From positions 1 through 64,000 of the forward strand of contig NZ_VFPS01000003.1 of NCBI RefSeq assembly GCF_006716815.1: 64,000 nucleotides of DNA, given 5' to 3'. The translations under genes were made by a program, and so were the position numbers. The stretch is from Microbacterium lacticum (lineage in GTDB: Bacteria; Actinomycetota; Actinomycetes; Actinomycetales; Microbacteriaceae). Under the pieces are notes generated by a model. It worked only from the letters and a program-made list of their open reading frames with translations, ran no database searches and had not been told where the DNA came from. Below, piece by piece: positions 53,617-63,382 of this stretch (positions are counted from its first letter, which is position 1; each line of letters opens with the position of its first letter).

Positions 53617-54449
53617 CAGGCGGAGGCTCCTTGCGTCGGCGCCGCGAGCGAGGCAGGGGGTCCGGATGCCGCGGGGGTGAAGTCCTCGAACACGGCGTAG
53701 GCGATGATCCGTTCGAGCATGTTGAGCTTGGGGGCGCAGCTGGTGAGGGTCAGGTAGCGTCCGTTCGCCGCGACGCCGACCTGCTGCGGCACGGGCAGCA
53801 GCACCTCGACCTGGGTGTCCTGCACGTACTCCAGGGTGCGGAACCGGTAGGTGTACCAGCCGTCCGGGGTCTGGATGACGATCGCGTCGCCGATGACGAG
53901 CTTGTCGATCGGGTCGAAGGGGGCGCCCGAGGTCCATCGGTGCGCGGCGTAGACGGTGTTGCCCACCCCGCCGGGCATGGCGGTGTCGTTGTAGTGGCCG
54001 ATCTCGCCCTGGTCGAGGATGTCGGTGCGCGAGGTGCCCGACGCGATCGTGAACTGCCACTCCGGGCCGAATCGCGGCACGAACATCACCCCGAACTGCG
54101 TGCCGTGCTCCTGCTGATCCTGCACCGGGATGACCGGGTCGGCCGGCGCCGTCGGGGAGTCGCTCGGGGCGGGGGTGGGGGAGTCGGATGCCTCGGGAGT
54201 CGCCGGCGCCGGGCTCGGGGTCATCCAGCTCTGCGAGAGGGCACTGGCCTCCTTGTGCTTCTCGGCGCCGATGATCCAGTCGCCGATCCACATCTGCCAG
54301 CTGACATAGAGCAGCGCGACGACGCCGGCTGTGATGAGCACTTCGCCGAGCACTCCGAGGATCGAGACCCGGCGCCGCGGTGCCGCGGCTGCGGCGGAAC
54401 TCCCGGCTTCGCGGTGCACGCGTCGCGTGCGCGGCTGAGTGTCCCCCAT
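53616..54449 (-). CDS. class E sortase
   Basis: This 277-residue membrane-anchored transpeptidase attaches LAXTG-type proteins to the wall. It has a helix at about 30-52, a Pro/Ser/Thr-rich linker (75-108), and the sortase barrel with His170 (VYAAHRW), Cys238 (YLTLTSC) and Arg247. Class E enzymes are the housekeeping sortases of many high-GC Actinobacteria. The ATG at 54449 is preferred; on the minus strand GAGAAT lies 6 nt upstream. It is divergent from crgA, with a 54-bp gap. Confidence 0.93.
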   Translation of the reverse strand: MGDTQPRTRRVHREAGSSAAAAAPRRRVSILGVLGEVLITAGVVALLYVSWQMWIGDWIIGAEKHKEASALSQSWMTPSPAPATPEASDSPTPAPSDSPTAPADPVIPVQDQQEHGTQFGVMFVPRFGPEWQFTIASGTSRTDILDQGEIGHYNDTAMPGGVGNTVYAAHRWTSGAPFDPIDKLVIGDAIVIQTPDGWYTYRFRTLEYVQDTQVEVLLPVPQQVGVAANGRYLTLTSCAPKLNMLERIIAYAVFEDFTPAASGPPASLAAPTQGASA

Positions 54450-54491
54450 AGTCGGATTCTCGCACAGCACGGCTGGGGCGCGGCTGGCAGG

Positions 54492-54497
54492 TAGAAT
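54492..54497 (+). promoter_or_regulatory. -10 hexamer TAGAAT for crgA
   Basis: TAGAAT is 6 nt before the crgA ATG and no ribosome site exists, so the mRNA is probably leaderless. The divergent sortase promoter shares the 54-bp gap. Confidence 0.65.
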
Positions 54498-54503
54498 CAC
54501 CGC

Positions 54504-54743
54504 ATGGCACGTTCTGGCAACGACGACGAGCAACTCATCGGGCGCAGCGAGGGTGAAGCGACCCCCAACCCGGTGTGGTTCAAGCCCATCATGCTGGGGC
54601 TGATGATCCTGGGGCTGCTCTGGGTCATCGTCTTCTACCTCAGCGGCCAGGCTCTGCCCATCCCCGGCATCGGCGGCTGGAACCTCGTGATCGGCTTCGG
54701 CATCGCGTTCATCGGGTTCTTGATGACCACCCGCTGGCGCTGA
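54504..54743 (+). CDS. crgA: cell division protein CrgA
   Basis: This 79-residue protein has a charged N-terminus and two membrane helices (PIMLGLMILGLLWVIVFYL, about 25-45; LVIGFGIAFIGFLM, about 57-72). CrgA recruits FtsI and other proteins to the septum and is specific to Actinobacteria, where it lies close to the pknB cluster, as here. The conserved NPVWFKP segment precedes the first helix. Confidence 0.95.
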   Translation: MARSGNDDEQLIGRSEGEATPNPVWFKPIMLGLMILGLLWVIVFYLSGQALPIPGIGGWNLVIGFGIAFIGFLMTTRWR

Positions 54744-54746
54744 TCT

Positions 54747-54823
54747 TTGTCCACCGCCCTCTCCCGAGGGTGTGAATTACACCGGTGTGATTCATCCCCA
54801 TCTGTGGAGAGAGGTGTGGATAA
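54747..54823. promoter_or_regulatory. DnaA-box-like cluster with a palindrome
   Basis: The 101-bp convergent gap holds TTGTCCACC (54747-54755, one mismatch to TTGTCCACA), a palindrome at 54772-54795 (10 of 12 pairing, core ACACCGGTGT), an inverted near-box TGTGGAGAG (54803-54811), and a perfect inverted box TGTGGATAA (54815-54823). The predicted origin is about 10 kb away. Confidence 0.5.
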
Positions 54824-54844
54824 CTCGCGCTCTCCCCAGCCGTC

Positions 54845-55714
54845 CTAGCGGTAGACGAGGAGCGGAACGCCGAGCAGGGCGAGGAGCCCGACGGCCACCG
54901 CGATGAGCAGCCAGATCTGGGTGCGGCGCTGACGCACCGCCCGCGTGCGGGCGAAGATGAACCCGATGAGCGCGCCGACGAGGCCGCCGCCGATGTGCGC
55001 CTGCCAGGCGATGTTCGACTCCGGCAGGAACGTGATCGCGAGGTTCAGACCGAGGATCACCGCGATGGCGGTGACGTTCGCGCCCAGGTGCCGCCCGATG
55101 ACGAACATCGCGCCGAGCAGTCCCCACACCGCCCCCGATGCGCCGGCGACGACCGCCGTCGGCGCCAGCAGTGCGGTGAGCACCGAGCCGCCGAGCGCGC
55201 TCAGCAGGTACAGCGCGAGGAAGCGCCACCTGCCGAGGAGGGGCTCGAGGCTGCGACCGAGCGCCCACAGCGCCAGCATGTTCAGCGCGACATGCCAGAT
55301 GCCCTGGTGCACGAGCGTCACCGTCACGAGCCGCCACGGCTGCGTGTACGTCAGCGGCAGGTAGAACACCAGCATGCTGCGCAGCGCATCGCCGAACCCC
55401 GGGATCATCCCCAGCAGGTAGAAGAAGATCGTGACGCCCATGATCGTGTACGTCACGACCGGCGTGCCGCTGGAGACGCGCGCGGATGCCCCGCCGCGCG
55501 ACGACCCGCGCCGACGAGGCATCCGCGTCACCGTCGCCTGCTGCTGCTTCTGCTGCTCGGCCAGGCACTCCGGACAGATCACGCCGACCGGCATCTGCGT
55601 CTGGCACTCGGGGCAGATGGTGCGCAGGCACCGCTGGCAGAGCACGAAGCTCTGCCGGTCGGGATGCCGGTAGCAGAAGTTGTTCGGATTGGCCTGGAAC
55701 GAGGTGTCGGTCAC
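54845..55714 (-). CDS. rhomboid family intramembrane serine protease with zinc ribbon
   Basis: This 289-residue protein has an N-terminal Cys/His cluster (Cys14, His17, Cys26, Cys29, Cys34, Cys37, Cys47, Cys50) typical of B-box/zinc-ribbon rhomboids of Actinobacteria. Six membrane helices follow, with the catalytic dyad Ser193 (VAGASGAVWGLLG) and His240 (WQAHIGGGLVG). It cleaves within or next to membrane helices; the substrate is unknown. The start is GTG 55714. Confidence 0.94.
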   Translation of the reverse strand: MTDTSFQANPNNFCYRHPDRQSFVLCQRCLRTICPECQTQMPVGVICPECLAEQQKQQQATVTRMPRRRGSSRGGASARVSSGTPVVTYTIMGVTIFFYLLGMIPGFGDALRSMLVFYLPLTYTQPWRLVTVTLVHQGIWHVALNMLALWALGRSLEPLLGRWRFLALYLLSALGGSVLTALLAPTAVVAGASGAVWGLLGAMFVIGRHLGANVTAIAVILGLNLAITFLPESNIAWQAHIGGGLVGALIGFIFARTRAVRQRRTQIWLLIAVAVGLLALLGVPLLVYR

Positions 55715-55747
55715 GGGTCGGGTCGGTCTGTCAGCCTGTCGAGGGCG

Positions 55748-56311
55748 TCAGACCTGCGCGATGTCGATCGAGCTGATGACGACGGGCTCGACCGGACGGT
55801 CACCGGCGCCGGTGCGGACGGCCGCGATCTCGTCGACGACGGCCTTGGAGGAGTCGTCGGCGACGGCGCCGAAGATGGTGTGCTTGCCCTGCAGCCACGG
55901 GGTCGGGTCGGTGGTGATGAAGAACTGCGAGCCGTTCGTGCCCTCGGCCTTGCCGGTGATGGCGTTGTGGCGCAGGCCCGCGTTGGCCATCGCGAGGATG
56001 TAGGGGTCGTTGAAGTTCAGCTCGGGGCTGATCTCGTCGTCGAAGTTGTAGCCGGGGCCGCCGACGCCCTGACCGAGCGGGTCGCCGCCCTGGATCATGA
56101 AGTTCGGGATGATGCGGTGGAAGATGACGTCGGAGTAGAGCGGGCCCTCGCCGGGCTTGCCGGTGGCCGGGTCGGTCCACGCCTGCGAGCCGTCGGCGAG
56201 GCCGACGAAGTTCGCCACGGTGCGCGGTGCCTGGTCTCCGAAGAGGTTGACGACGATGTCGCCGTGGTTCGTGTGGATGGTCGCTACGGCGGTGTGGATC
56301 GTCATGCTCAT
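55748..56311 (-). CDS. ppiA: peptidyl-prolyl cis-trans isomerase, cyclophilin type
   Basis: This cyclophilin of about 187 residues lacks a signal peptide, so it acts in the cytosol. Catalytic and binding segments FHRIIPNFMIQGGDP, GTNGSQFFIT and GKHTIFGAV are intact. ATG 56311 (MSMTIHTAV) and ATG 56305 are both possible; the first has AGGTGG at a suitable distance. A good -35 TTGACA lies upstream on the minus strand near 56330. It is divergent from the next gene. Confidence 0.95.
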   Translation of the reverse strand: MSMTIHTAVATIHTNHGDIVVNLFGDQAPRTVANFVGLADGSQAWTDPATGKPGEGPLYSDVIFHRIIPNFMIQGGDPLGQGVGGPGYNFDDEISPELNFNDPYILAMANAGLRHNAITGKAEGTNGSQFFITTDPTPWLQGKHTIFGAVADDSSKAVVDEIAAVRTGAGDRPVEPVVISSIDIAQV

Positions 56312-56395
56312 TATTCTGCCACCTGTCAAGGCCTTCCGTACCCCGTGGGGTCTGGCAAGATGGGGACAAACGACCCGGATATCAGGGAGGGCCCC

Positions 56396-56971
56396 GTGAG
56401 CCTCAGCCGCAAGCGCAAGAAGGAACTCCGCAAGCTTCAGGACCAGGCGACCACGCTGTGGGAGTCGCAGCAGGTGCTGCTCGGCCAGGCCGGCAACGTC
56501 GCCCGTGAGGCCAGCCGCCAGTTGGGCAACTACAAGCGCGAGCAGGTGGTGCCGACGGTGCAGCACACGTACGAGAAGTACGCGGCGCCGTATGTCGACC
56601 AGTCGGTGCAGACCTCGAAGAAGGTCTACAACGACAAGATCGTGCCCGCGGTCGGCGCCGTCATCGGCTCCGCGCTGTCGGTGTGGGATGCCGCGAAAGA
56701 GAAGCGCGACGACCTCGCGGCCGGTCGGGGGTTCACGCCTCTGAACGTCGGCAAGTACCAGAAGAAGGCCGAGAAGTACGGCAAGCAGGCCTCGAAGCAC
56801 CTCGCGGTGAGCACGGCTCCCGCGCGTAAGGGCATCGGCGCCGGCGGTGTGATCGCCATCCTTCTGGGTGTCGCCGCCGCGGCGGGCGTGCTGTACGCCG
56901 CCTGGCAGACGCTTCGCGCCGACGACGAGCTGTGGGTGGCCGACGACCCGCTGCGCGCCCCGGATGCCTGA
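56396..56971 (+). CDS. membrane-anchored helical protein of unknown function
   Basis: This 191-residue protein has a basic N-terminus (LSRKRKKELRKLQ), long helical segments rich in Lys/Gln/Tyr (about 15-140), and one hydrophobic helix near the C-terminus (GVIAILLGVAAAAGVLYAAW, about 151-170). An acidic tail follows. The layout suggests a tail-anchored cytoplasmic protein. I do not recognise a family. GTG 56396 follows GGAGG. It overlaps the deacylase gene by 8 bp. Confidence 0.8.
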   Translation: MSLSRKRKKELRKLQDQATTLWESQQVLLGQAGNVAREASRQLGNYKREQVVPTVQHTYEKYAAPYVDQSVQTSKKVYNDKIVPAVGAVIGSALSVWDAAKEKRDDLAAGRGFTPLNVGKYQKKAEKYGKQASKHLAVSTAPARKGIGAGGVIAILLGVAAAAGVLYAAWQTLRADDELWVADDPLRAPDA

Positions 56972-57443
56972 TCCGCTGGATCGCGTTCGTACCGCCGCGG
57001 CCGCCCGGGGGCTCGAGATCGAGCTCCGCGAGCGGCCGTCGGCGTCGAGCCTCGACGAGGCGGCGGCGCTTCTCGGTCTGCAGCCGACCGACATCGTCAA
57101 GACGCTCGTGGTCAAGCGCGCGGACGACACGTATCTGTTCGCGCTGATCCCCGGCGACCTGGCGATCTCGTGGCCGAAGCTGCGGGCGCTCGTCGGTGTG
57201 AACAAGCTGCGCCTGCCGGAGCCCGAGCTGGCGCTCGCGGCGACCGGCTACGAGCGGGGCACGATCACGCCGATCGGCAGCTCGACCGACTGGCCGGTCT
57301 ACGCCGACGCGTCGATCGTCGGTCGCCGCATCGCGATGGGTGCCGGGGCGCACGGCTACAGCCTGTTCGTCGACGCCGACGAGCTGATCGCCGCCTACGA
57401 CGCGACAGTCGCCGACATCTCGCAGCCAGCCGCGGCTCGCTGA
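56964..57443 (+). CDS. YbaK/EbsC-type aminoacyl-tRNA deacylase
   Basis: This 159-residue protein of the prolyl-tRNA synthetase editing superfamily hydrolyses mischarged tRNAs in trans. Visible blocks are ALLGLQPTDIVKTLVVK (with the family lysine), YLFALIPGDLAISWPKL and GTITPIGSS. The ATG at 56964 lies within the upstream gene's last codons, so translation is coupled. The exact substrate (Cys-tRNA(Pro) or other) cannot be set. Confidence 0.88.
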   Translation: MPDPLDRVRTAAAARGLEIELRERPSASSLDEAAALLGLQPTDIVKTLVVKRADDTYLFALIPGDLAISWPKLRALVGVNKLRLPEPELALAATGYERGTITPIGSSTDWPVYADASIVGRRIAMGAGAHGYSLFVDADELIAAYDATVADISQPAAAR

Positions 57444-57479
57444 GCGGGGCCGGTCGCTGAGCGGGTCGCGGGCCGGGCC

Positions 57480-57902
57480 TCAGAGCCCGGCCATCTCGAT
57501 CCCGATGTCGACGAGCTGCACGTGCTGCACCGCCGGCAGCTCGCCGAGCGCGAACCAGTCGGCCTCGTCGGTCGAGCCGCCGACCTCGTTGCGCAGCCGT
57601 CCGCCGGTGACGTGGGCGCGGTAGACGATGCGCAGCGTGTGCAGCGGGGCATCCGCGTCGGGAGTGATGCGCTGGCGCACCGGAATCACGCGGGAATGGA
57701 TGCCGAGCAGCTCGTCGATCTCGACGCGGAAGCCGGTCTCTTCGCGCACCTCGCGCCGCACAGCGTCGGCCGGGTCTTCCCCGTCCTCGAGTCCGCCGCC
57801 GGGGAGGGTCCAGGCGGCGCGGCGCCCCTCGTGCCAGTGGGCGAGCAGGATGCCCCGCTCTTCATCGAAGACGACGGCGTATGCCGCGACACGCAGGTCC
57901 AT
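57480..57902 (-). CDS. Nudix hydrolase
   Basis: This 140-residue protein has the Nudix box GGGLEDGEDPADAVRREVRE followed by ETGF (about residues 36-59), which binds Mg2+ and hydrolyses nucleoside diphosphate-linked compounds. The early segment AYAVVFDEERGILLAHWHEG fits MutT-like house-cleaning enzymes. The substrate is unknown. It is convergent with the deacylase gene, with a 36-bp gap. Confidence 0.92.
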   Translation of the reverse strand: MDLRVAAYAVVFDEERGILLAHWHEGRRAAWTLPGGGLEDGEDPADAVRREVREETGFRVEIDELLGIHSRVIPVRQRITPDADAPLHTLRIVYRAHVTGGRLRNEVGGSTDEADWFALGELPAVQHVQLVDIGIEMAGL

Positions 57903-57979
57903 CCGGTCAGCCTAACGGGCGGGCATCCACCGGCCGTCTGTCGAAAGCTGAGGAGATGGCGGATGCTGAGGATGAACTG

Positions 57980-58052
57980 TGGAGCCTAGGAGATTCGAAC
58001 TCCTGACATCCTGCTTGCAAAGCAGGCGCTCTACCAACTGAGCTAAGGCCCC
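57980..58052 (-). tRNA. tRNA-Ala(TGC)
   Basis: This 73-nt tRNA has acceptor GGGGCCT/AGGCTCC (one G-U), D-arm TAGCTCAGTTGGTAGAGCG, anticodon arm CCTGC-TTTGCAA-GCAGG with TGC, T-loop GTTCGAA and discriminator A. No CCA is encoded. It lies 22 bp from tRNA-Ile, the standard gyrA-proximal tRNA pair. Confidence 0.97.
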
Positions 58053-58074
58053 CGGTGCGGTGAAGGTGGGGTGG

Positions 58075-58148
58075 TGGGGCTACCAGGACTTGAACCTGGG
58101 ACCTCTTCATTATCAGTGAAGCGCTCTAACCGCCTGAGCTATAGCCCC
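58075..58148 (-). tRNA. tRNA-Ile(GAT)
   Basis: This 74-nt tRNA has acceptor GGGGCTA/TAGCCCC, anticodon arm CTTCA-CTGATAA-TGAAG with GAT, T-loop GTTCAAG and discriminator A. No CCA is encoded. It lies downstream of the gyrA-DUF3566 unit on the same strand. Confidence 0.97.
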
Positions 58149-58219
58149 GTCTGGAGACCGGCGTCGCCGCCGTCAACCTCCAAGACTTTACCCGACTCGC
58201 GGGCAATCCGAAAATCGGA

Positions 58220-58621
58220 TCAGTTCGAGGTGAAGCCGACGAGCAGTCCGCCGGTGACCTTCACCATCAGGTTGTAGATGCCGGCAACGACCGCGCCCAG
58301 CACGGTCACGACGATGAGGTTCAAGATCGCGACGATCGCGGCGAAGGCCATCACCTGCGGCAGGTTGATGTAATCGCTCAGCGTGAAGTTGCCGTCGAAC
58401 GCCTTGAACAGGTCATCCAGACGGGTGATCATGCCGGTCGTCTGCAGCACCATGTAGACGAGGAACGTCGCCACGACTGTGACGATCGCGAGAGCGACCG
58501 CGGCCAGGAAGGACAGCTTCACGGCCGACCAGAAGTCGACGTAGACGAGGCGCAGGCGCACCTGCTTCGCGCTGGTCTTGCTGGAGGACTTCTTCGCCAG
58601 CTTGTCGGCTACCGTGCTCAT
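58220..58621 (-). CDS. DUF3566 domain-containing membrane protein
   Basis: This 133-residue protein has two membrane helices ([20 protein letters not shown], about 40-60; [20 protein letters not shown], about 92-112) after a Lys/Ser-rich cytoplasmic start. It is conserved downstream of gyrA in Actinobacteria, where it is often called a gyrA-linked transmembrane protein with no proven function. Its start overlaps the gyrA stop by 4 bp. Confidence 0.93.
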   Translation of the reverse strand: MSTVADKLAKKSSSKTSAKQVRLRLVYVDFWSAVKLSFLAAVALAIVTVVATFLVYMVLQTTGMITRLDDLFKAFDGNFTLSDYINLPQVMAFAAIVAILNLIVVTVLGAVVAGIYNLMVKVTGGLLVGFTSN

Positions 58622-61197
58622 GCGTCAGTGTCACTCTCTTCGGGGCTCGCGGGCGTGGTCTCGTCTGCGGCGGCGGGGGGCTCTTCCGTCTCGGGAGCCT
58701 GGCCCAGCGTCCGCTCTCCGTTGCGGGCGATCGCGAGGATGCGATCGTCGTCATCGGGACGGGCGAAGACGACACCCATGGTGTCGCGACCCTTCGCTGG
58801 GACCTCGGCCACGGCAGAGCGTACCACCTTGCCGCTGGCAAGAACCACCAAGACCTCGTCGTCCTCGGACACCATCAGACCGCCCGCGAGATCACCGCGA
58901 TCCTCGCTCAGTTTGGCGACCTTGATGCCCAGTCCGCCGCGCCCCTGCAGCCGGTACTCGCCGACGCGGGTGCGCTTGGCGTAGCCGCCCTCGGTGACGA
59001 CGAAGACGTACGCGTCATCCTTCGCGACGGATGCCGACAGCAACGAGTCGCCCTCGCGGAAGCTCATTCCCTTCACGCCCTCCGTCGCCCGGCCCATCGG
59101 GCGCAGCGACTCGTCGGTGGCGGTGAAGCGCAGCGACATGCCGTGCCGGGAGATCAGCAGGATGTCGTCGGTGTCGTCGACGAGGAGCGCGCTGACGAGC
59201 TCGTCTCCGCCCTCTTCGTCGTCCTGCCCACGCAGGCGGATTGCGATGATCCCGCCCTGGCGGTTCGTGTCGTACTCGCTCAGGAAGGTCTTCTTCACCT
59301 TGCCGTCGCGCGTGGCGAGCACGAGGTGGGTCGCGGCCTTGTAGTCGCGGATGTCGAGGATCTGTGCGATCTCCTCACCCGGCTGCAGCGCGAGGAGGTT
59401 CGCGACGTGCTGACCCTTGGCATCCCGCCCGGCCTCGGGCACCTCGTACGCCTTGCAGCGGTAGACGCGACCCTTGGTGGTGAAGAACAGCAGCCAGTGG
59501 TGCGTCGTCGTGACGAAGAAGTGCTCGACCACGTCATCGGCGCGCAGCTGCGCGCCCTTCACGCCCTTGCCGCCGCGGTGCTGCGAGCGGTAGTTGTCGC
59601 TGCGGGTGCGCTTGATGTAGCCCGCCCGCGTGATGGTGATGACCATCTCCTCTTCGGGGATGAGGTCTTCCATCGACATGTCGCCGTCGAAGCCGTGCAG
59701 GATGTTCGTGCGACGGTCGTCGCCGAACTTGTCGACGATGCCCTGCAGCTCTTCCGAGATGATCGTGCGCTGGCGGGCGGGCGTGGCGAGGATGTCGGTC
59801 AGGTCGCCGATGCGCTCTTCGAGCTCGGCGGCCTCGTCGATGATCTTCTGGCGCTCCATCGCGGCGAGGCGACGCAGCTGCATCTGCAGGATCGCCTCGG
59901 CCTGCACGTCGTCGATCTCGAGGAGCGACTTCAGGCCTTCGCGGGCCTCGTCGACGGTCGGGGAGCGGCGGATGAGCGCGATGACCTCGTCGAGCGCGTC
60001 GAGCGCCTTGAGGTAACCGCGCAGGATGTGCATCCGCTTCTCCGCCTCGCGCAGGCGGTATCGCGTGCGGCGGACGATGACCTCGACCTGGTGCTCGATC
60101 CAGTACGTGATGAATCCGTCGAGGGCGAGCGTGCGCGGCACGCCGTCGACGATCGCGAGCATGTTCGCGCCGAAGTTCTCCTGCAGCTGCGTGTGCTTGT
60201 ACAGGTTGTTCAGCACGACCTTCGCCACCGCGTCGCGCTTGAGCACGATCACGAGGCGCTGACCGGTGCGGTCGCTCGTCTCGTCGCGGATGTCGGCGAT
60301 GCCGGTGAGCTTGCCGTCGCGGGCGAGGTCGCGGATCTTCGCCGCGACGTTGTCGGGGTTCACCTGGTAGGGGAGCTCCGTGACGACGAGGCAGGTGCGA
60401 CCGTGGATCTCCTCGACGTTCACGACGGCACGCATCGTGATCGATCCGCGGCCGGTGCGCTGCGCCTCGCGGATGCCCTTCGTGCCGAGGATCTGCGCCC
60501 CGGTCGGGAAGTCGGGGCCGTGCACCCGCGCCATCAGCGCTTCGAGGAGCTCTTCGCGTGTGGCATCCGGGTGCTCGAGGGCCCACAGGGCGCCGTCGGC
60601 GACCTCGCGCATGTTGTGCGGCGGGATGTTCGTGGCCATGCCGACCGCGATGCCGACCGACCCGTTGACGAGCAGGTTCGGGAAGCGCGCCGGCAGCACC
60701 GTCGGCTCCTGCGTCTTGCCGTCGTAGTTCGGCTCGAAGTCGACGGTGTCCTCATCGATGTCGCGCACCATCTCCATCGACAGCGGCGCCATCTTGGTCT
60801 CGGTGTATCGCGAGGCGGCGGCGCCCATGTTGCCGGGCGTGCCGAAGTTTCCCTGACCCTCGGCCAGCGGGTAGCGCAGCGACCACGGCTGCACGAGACG
60901 CACGAGCGCGTCGTAGATCGCGCTGTCGCCGTGCGGGTGGAACTGGCCCATCACGTCGCCGACGATGCGGGCGCACTTGTTGAAGCCCTTGTCGGGGCGG
61001 TATCCGCCGTCGTACATGCCGTAGATCACGCGGCGGTGCACGGGCTTGAGGCCGTCGCGCACGTCGGGCAGCGCACGCCCGACGATGACGCTCATCGCGT
61101 AGTCGAGGTAGCTGCGCTGCATCTCGACCTGGAGGTCGACCTGGTCGATGTTGCCGTGGTTGTAGTGCGCGTTGGGATCGGGGCGCTCGTCAGTCAT
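58618..61197 (-). CDS. gyrA: DNA gyrase subunit A
   Basis: GyrA carries the DNA-cleaving and wrapping parts of gyrase. The 859-residue protein has catalytic Tyr131 (AASRYTETK). The quinolone region [10 protein letters not shown] has Ser92 and Asp96 at the E. coli Ser83/Asp87 positions, so no classic resistance change is present. The GyrA-box is QHRGGKG, and the C-terminal wrapping domain runs from about 515. An acidic Pro/Glu tail ends the protein. ATG 61197 with GAGAG upstream is preferred over a TTG five codons earlier. Confidence 0.97.
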   Translation of the reverse strand: MTDERPDPNAHYNHGNIDQVDLQVEMQRSYLDYAMSVIVGRALPDVRDGLKPVHRRVIYGMYDGGYRPDKGFNKCARIVGDVMGQFHPHGDSAIYDALVRLVQPWSLRYPLAEGQGNFGTPGNMGAAASRYTETKMAPLSMEMVRDIDEDTVDFEPNYDGKTQEPTVLPARFPNLLVNGSVGIAVGMATNIPPHNMREVADGALWALEHPDATREELLEALMARVHGPDFPTGAQILGTKGIREAQRTGRGSITMRAVVNVEEIHGRTCLVVTELPYQVNPDNVAAKIRDLARDGKLTGIADIRDETSDRTGQRLVIVLKRDAVAKVVLNNLYKHTQLQENFGANMLAIVDGVPRTLALDGFITYWIEHQVEVIVRRTRYRLREAEKRMHILRGYLKALDALDEVIALIRRSPTVDEAREGLKSLLEIDDVQAEAILQMQLRRLAAMERQKIIDEAAELEERIGDLTDILATPARQRTIISEELQGIVDKFGDDRRTNILHGFDGDMSMEDLIPEEEMVITITRAGYIKRTRSDNYRSQHRGGKGVKGAQLRADDVVEHFFVTTTHHWLLFFTTKGRVYRCKAYEVPEAGRDAKGQHVANLLALQPGEEIAQILDIRDYKAATHLVLATRDGKVKKTFLSEYDTNRQGGIIAIRLRGQDDEEGGDELVSALLVDDTDDILLISRHGMSLRFTATDESLRPMGRATEGVKGMSFREGDSLLSASVAKDDAYVFVVTEGGYAKRTRVGEYRLQGRGGLGIKVAKLSEDRGDLAGGLMVSEDDEVLVVLASGKVVRSAVAEVPAKGRDTMGVVFARPDDDDRILAIARNGERTLGQAPETEEPPAAADETTPASPEESDTDA

Positions 61198-61208
61198 GTC
61201 GTCGTCTC

Positions 61209-63260
61209 TCAAATGTCCAGGAACCGGACGTCTTTGGCGTTTCGCTGGATGAACCCGCGGCGCGACTCGACGTCTTCACCCATGAGGATGGAGAAGATCT
61301 CGTCGGCCGAGGCCGCATCGTCGATCGTCACCTGGCGAAGCGTGCGCGTGTCGGGGTCCATCGTGGTCTCCCACAGCTCTTTGGCGTTCATCTCGCCGAG
61401 ACCCTTGTAGCGCTGCACGCCGTTGTCCTTCGGGATGCGCTTGGCGGCGGCGGCGCCCGCCTCCAGCAGCGCGTCGCGCTCGCGGTCGCTGTACACGTAC
61501 TCGTGCGGGGAGTTCGACCACTTGAGGCGGAACAGCGGCGGCATGGCGAGGTAGACGTAGCCCGCCTCGATGAGCCCCCGCATGTAGCGGAAGAGGAGGG
61601 TGAGCAGGAGCGTCGTGATGTGCTGGCCGTCGACGTCGGCATCGGCCATCAGCACGATCTTGTGGTACCGCGCCTTCGTGACGTCGAAGTCTTCGCCGAT
61701 GCCCGTGCCGAACGCGGAGATCATCGCCTGGATCTCGGTGTTGCCGAGCGCACGGTCGAGGCGCGCCTTCTCGACGTTGAGGATCTTGCCGCGCAGCGAC
61801 AGGATCGCCTGCCGCTCCGGGTCGCGACCCGACACGGCCGAGCCGCCGGCGGAGTCGCCCTCGACGAGGAAGATCTCCGAGATGGACGGGTCCTTGCTCG
61901 TGCAGTCCTTGAGCTTCTCGGGCATCGAGGCCGACTCGAACACGCTCTTGCGACGGGCGGTCTCGCGGGCCTTCCGTGCGGCGAGGCGCGCGGTCGCGGC
62001 ATCCACCGCCTTCATGATGACGCGCTTGGCCTGCACGGGGTTGCGGTCGAGCCAGTCGGTGAGCTGGTCGCCGACGACCTTCTGCACGAACGCCTTCGCC
62101 TCGGTGTTGCCGAGCTTGGTCTTCGTCTGTCCCTCGAACTGCGGCTCCGACAGCTTCACGGAGATGACGGCGGTGAGACCCTCGCGGATGTCATCGCCGG
62201 TGAGGTTGTCGTCCTTCTCCTTGAGAAGGCCCTTCTCGCGCGCGTACTTGTTGATGTACGTCGTCATCGCGGCGCGGAAGCCCTCTTCGTGCGTGCCGCC
62301 CTCGTGCGTGTTGATCGTGTTCGCGAAGGTGAAGACGTTCTCGGTGTAGCTCGTCGTCCACTGCATGGCGAGCTCGAGCGAGATGTGCCGCACGGTGTCC
62401 TCGGCCTCGACCTCGATGATCTCGTCGTTGACGACATCGGCCTTGCGGATCTTGTTGAGGTACTCGACATAGTCGACCAGGCCGCGCTCGTAGTGGAACT
62501 CGTCGTGCGGCTGACGCTCGACCGACTGGCCGTCCTCGGTGTCGACCACGTACGCGGACGACGGACGCAGGTCGCTCAGCGTGATGCGCAGGCCCTTGTT
62601 CAGGAATGCGGTCTGCTGGAACCGGGTGCGCAGCGTGTCGTAGTCGAAGTCGACCGTCTCGAAGATCTCGGCGTCGGGCCAGAAGGTGATGACGGTGCCC
62701 GTCTCGACCGTCTCTTCGCCCTGGGCGAGCGGCGCCTGCGGCTTGCCGCCGCCCGCGAACGATTGGCGCCACACGAAGCCCTGGCGCCGGATCTCGACGT
62801 CGAAGCGGGTCGACAGCGCGTTGACCACCGACGAGCCGACGCCGTGCAGGCCGCCCGAGACCGCGTATCCGCCGCCGCCGAACTTGCCGCCGGCGTGCAG
62901 CACCGTCAGCACGACCTCGACCGTCGACTTGGTCGGGTCGGACGCGTGCGGGTCGACCGGGATGCCTCGGCCGCGGTCGATCACGCGGATGCCGCCGTCG
63001 GGGAGGATCGTCACGTCGACGAGGTCGTTGTGCCCGGCGAGCGCCTCGTCGACGGAGTTGTCGACGATCTCGTACACGAGATGGTGGAGGCCGCGCTCAC
63101 CGGTCGAACCGATGTACATGCCGGGGCGCTTGCGCACCGCCTCGAGGCCTTCGAGCACCTGGATGGCGTCGGCCCCGTAATCGTTCTCGACTTTGTGTGC
63201 GGGCGGCGTGTGCTTCTCGGGAAGCTCTTCGGGAACGCTGTCGGGGGTATCGGACGTCAT
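61209..63260 (-). CDS. gyrB: DNA gyrase subunit B
   Basis: This 683-residue ATPase subunit has a GHKL ATP site ([37 protein letters not shown]) and a transducer domain. The Toprim domain ([22 protein letters not shown]) and the C-terminal [19 protein letters not shown] follow. It lies 11 bp upstream of gyrA and downstream of recF-DUF721, the conserved origin-region order. The N-terminal 25 residues are Pro/Glu-rich and variable in the family. Confidence 0.98.
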   Translation of the reverse strand: MTSDTPDSVPEELPEKHTPPAHKVENDYGADAIQVLEGLEAVRKRPGMYIGSTGERGLHHLVYEIVDNSVDEALAGHNDLVDVTILPDGGIRVIDRGRGIPVDPHASDPTKSTVEVVLTVLHAGGKFGGGGYAVSGGLHGVGSSVVNALSTRFDVEIRRQGFVWRQSFAGGGKPQAPLAQGEETVETGTVITFWPDAEIFETVDFDYDTLRTRFQQTAFLNKGLRITLSDLRPSSAYVVDTEDGQSVERQPHDEFHYERGLVDYVEYLNKIRKADVVNDEIIEVEAEDTVRHISLELAMQWTTSYTENVFTFANTINTHEGGTHEEGFRAAMTTYINKYAREKGLLKEKDDNLTGDDIREGLTAVISVKLSEPQFEGQTKTKLGNTEAKAFVQKVVGDQLTDWLDRNPVQAKRVIMKAVDAATARLAARKARETARRKSVFESASMPEKLKDCTSKDPSISEIFLVEGDSAGGSAVSGRDPERQAILSLRGKILNVEKARLDRALGNTEIQAMISAFGTGIGEDFDVTKARYHKIVLMADADVDGQHITTLLLTLLFRYMRGLIEAGYVYLAMPPLFRLKWSNSPHEYVYSDRERDALLEAGAAAAKRIPKDNGVQRYKGLGEMNAKELWETTMDPDTRTLRQVTIDDAASADEIFSILMGEDVESRRGFIQRNAKDVRFLDI

Positions 63261-63300
63261 AGGTTTCGAGCGCTCCCGGGTCGATAGTCAGGGTCGATCA

Positions 63301-63306
63301 AGTCTA
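63301..63306 (-). promoter_or_regulatory. candidate -10 (TAGACT) for gyrB
   Basis: On the minus strand TAGACT lies about 40 nt before the gyrB ATG in the 122-bp gap after the DUF721 gene. It gives a leader of about 35 nt. gyrB promoters are usually supercoiling-sensitive; nothing in the sequence proves that here. Confidence 0.4.
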
Positions 63307-63382
63307 TCGTGTTCCGGGCCGCTCCGTCGGCTGAATGGCCCTGTGCCGCGCTGGAATCGCGTCGGATGCCGGTGGACGTGGC

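Noticed and set aside
61198..61212. TTG start for gyrA at 61212
   Set aside because: It overlaps the gyrB stop and lacks a ribosome site; ATG 61197 has GAGAG upstream and fits the family N-terminus.
59143..63287. Plus-strand frames opposite gyrA and gyrB
   Set aside because: gyrA and gyrB are unambiguous on the minus strand; the opposite frames are low-complexity.
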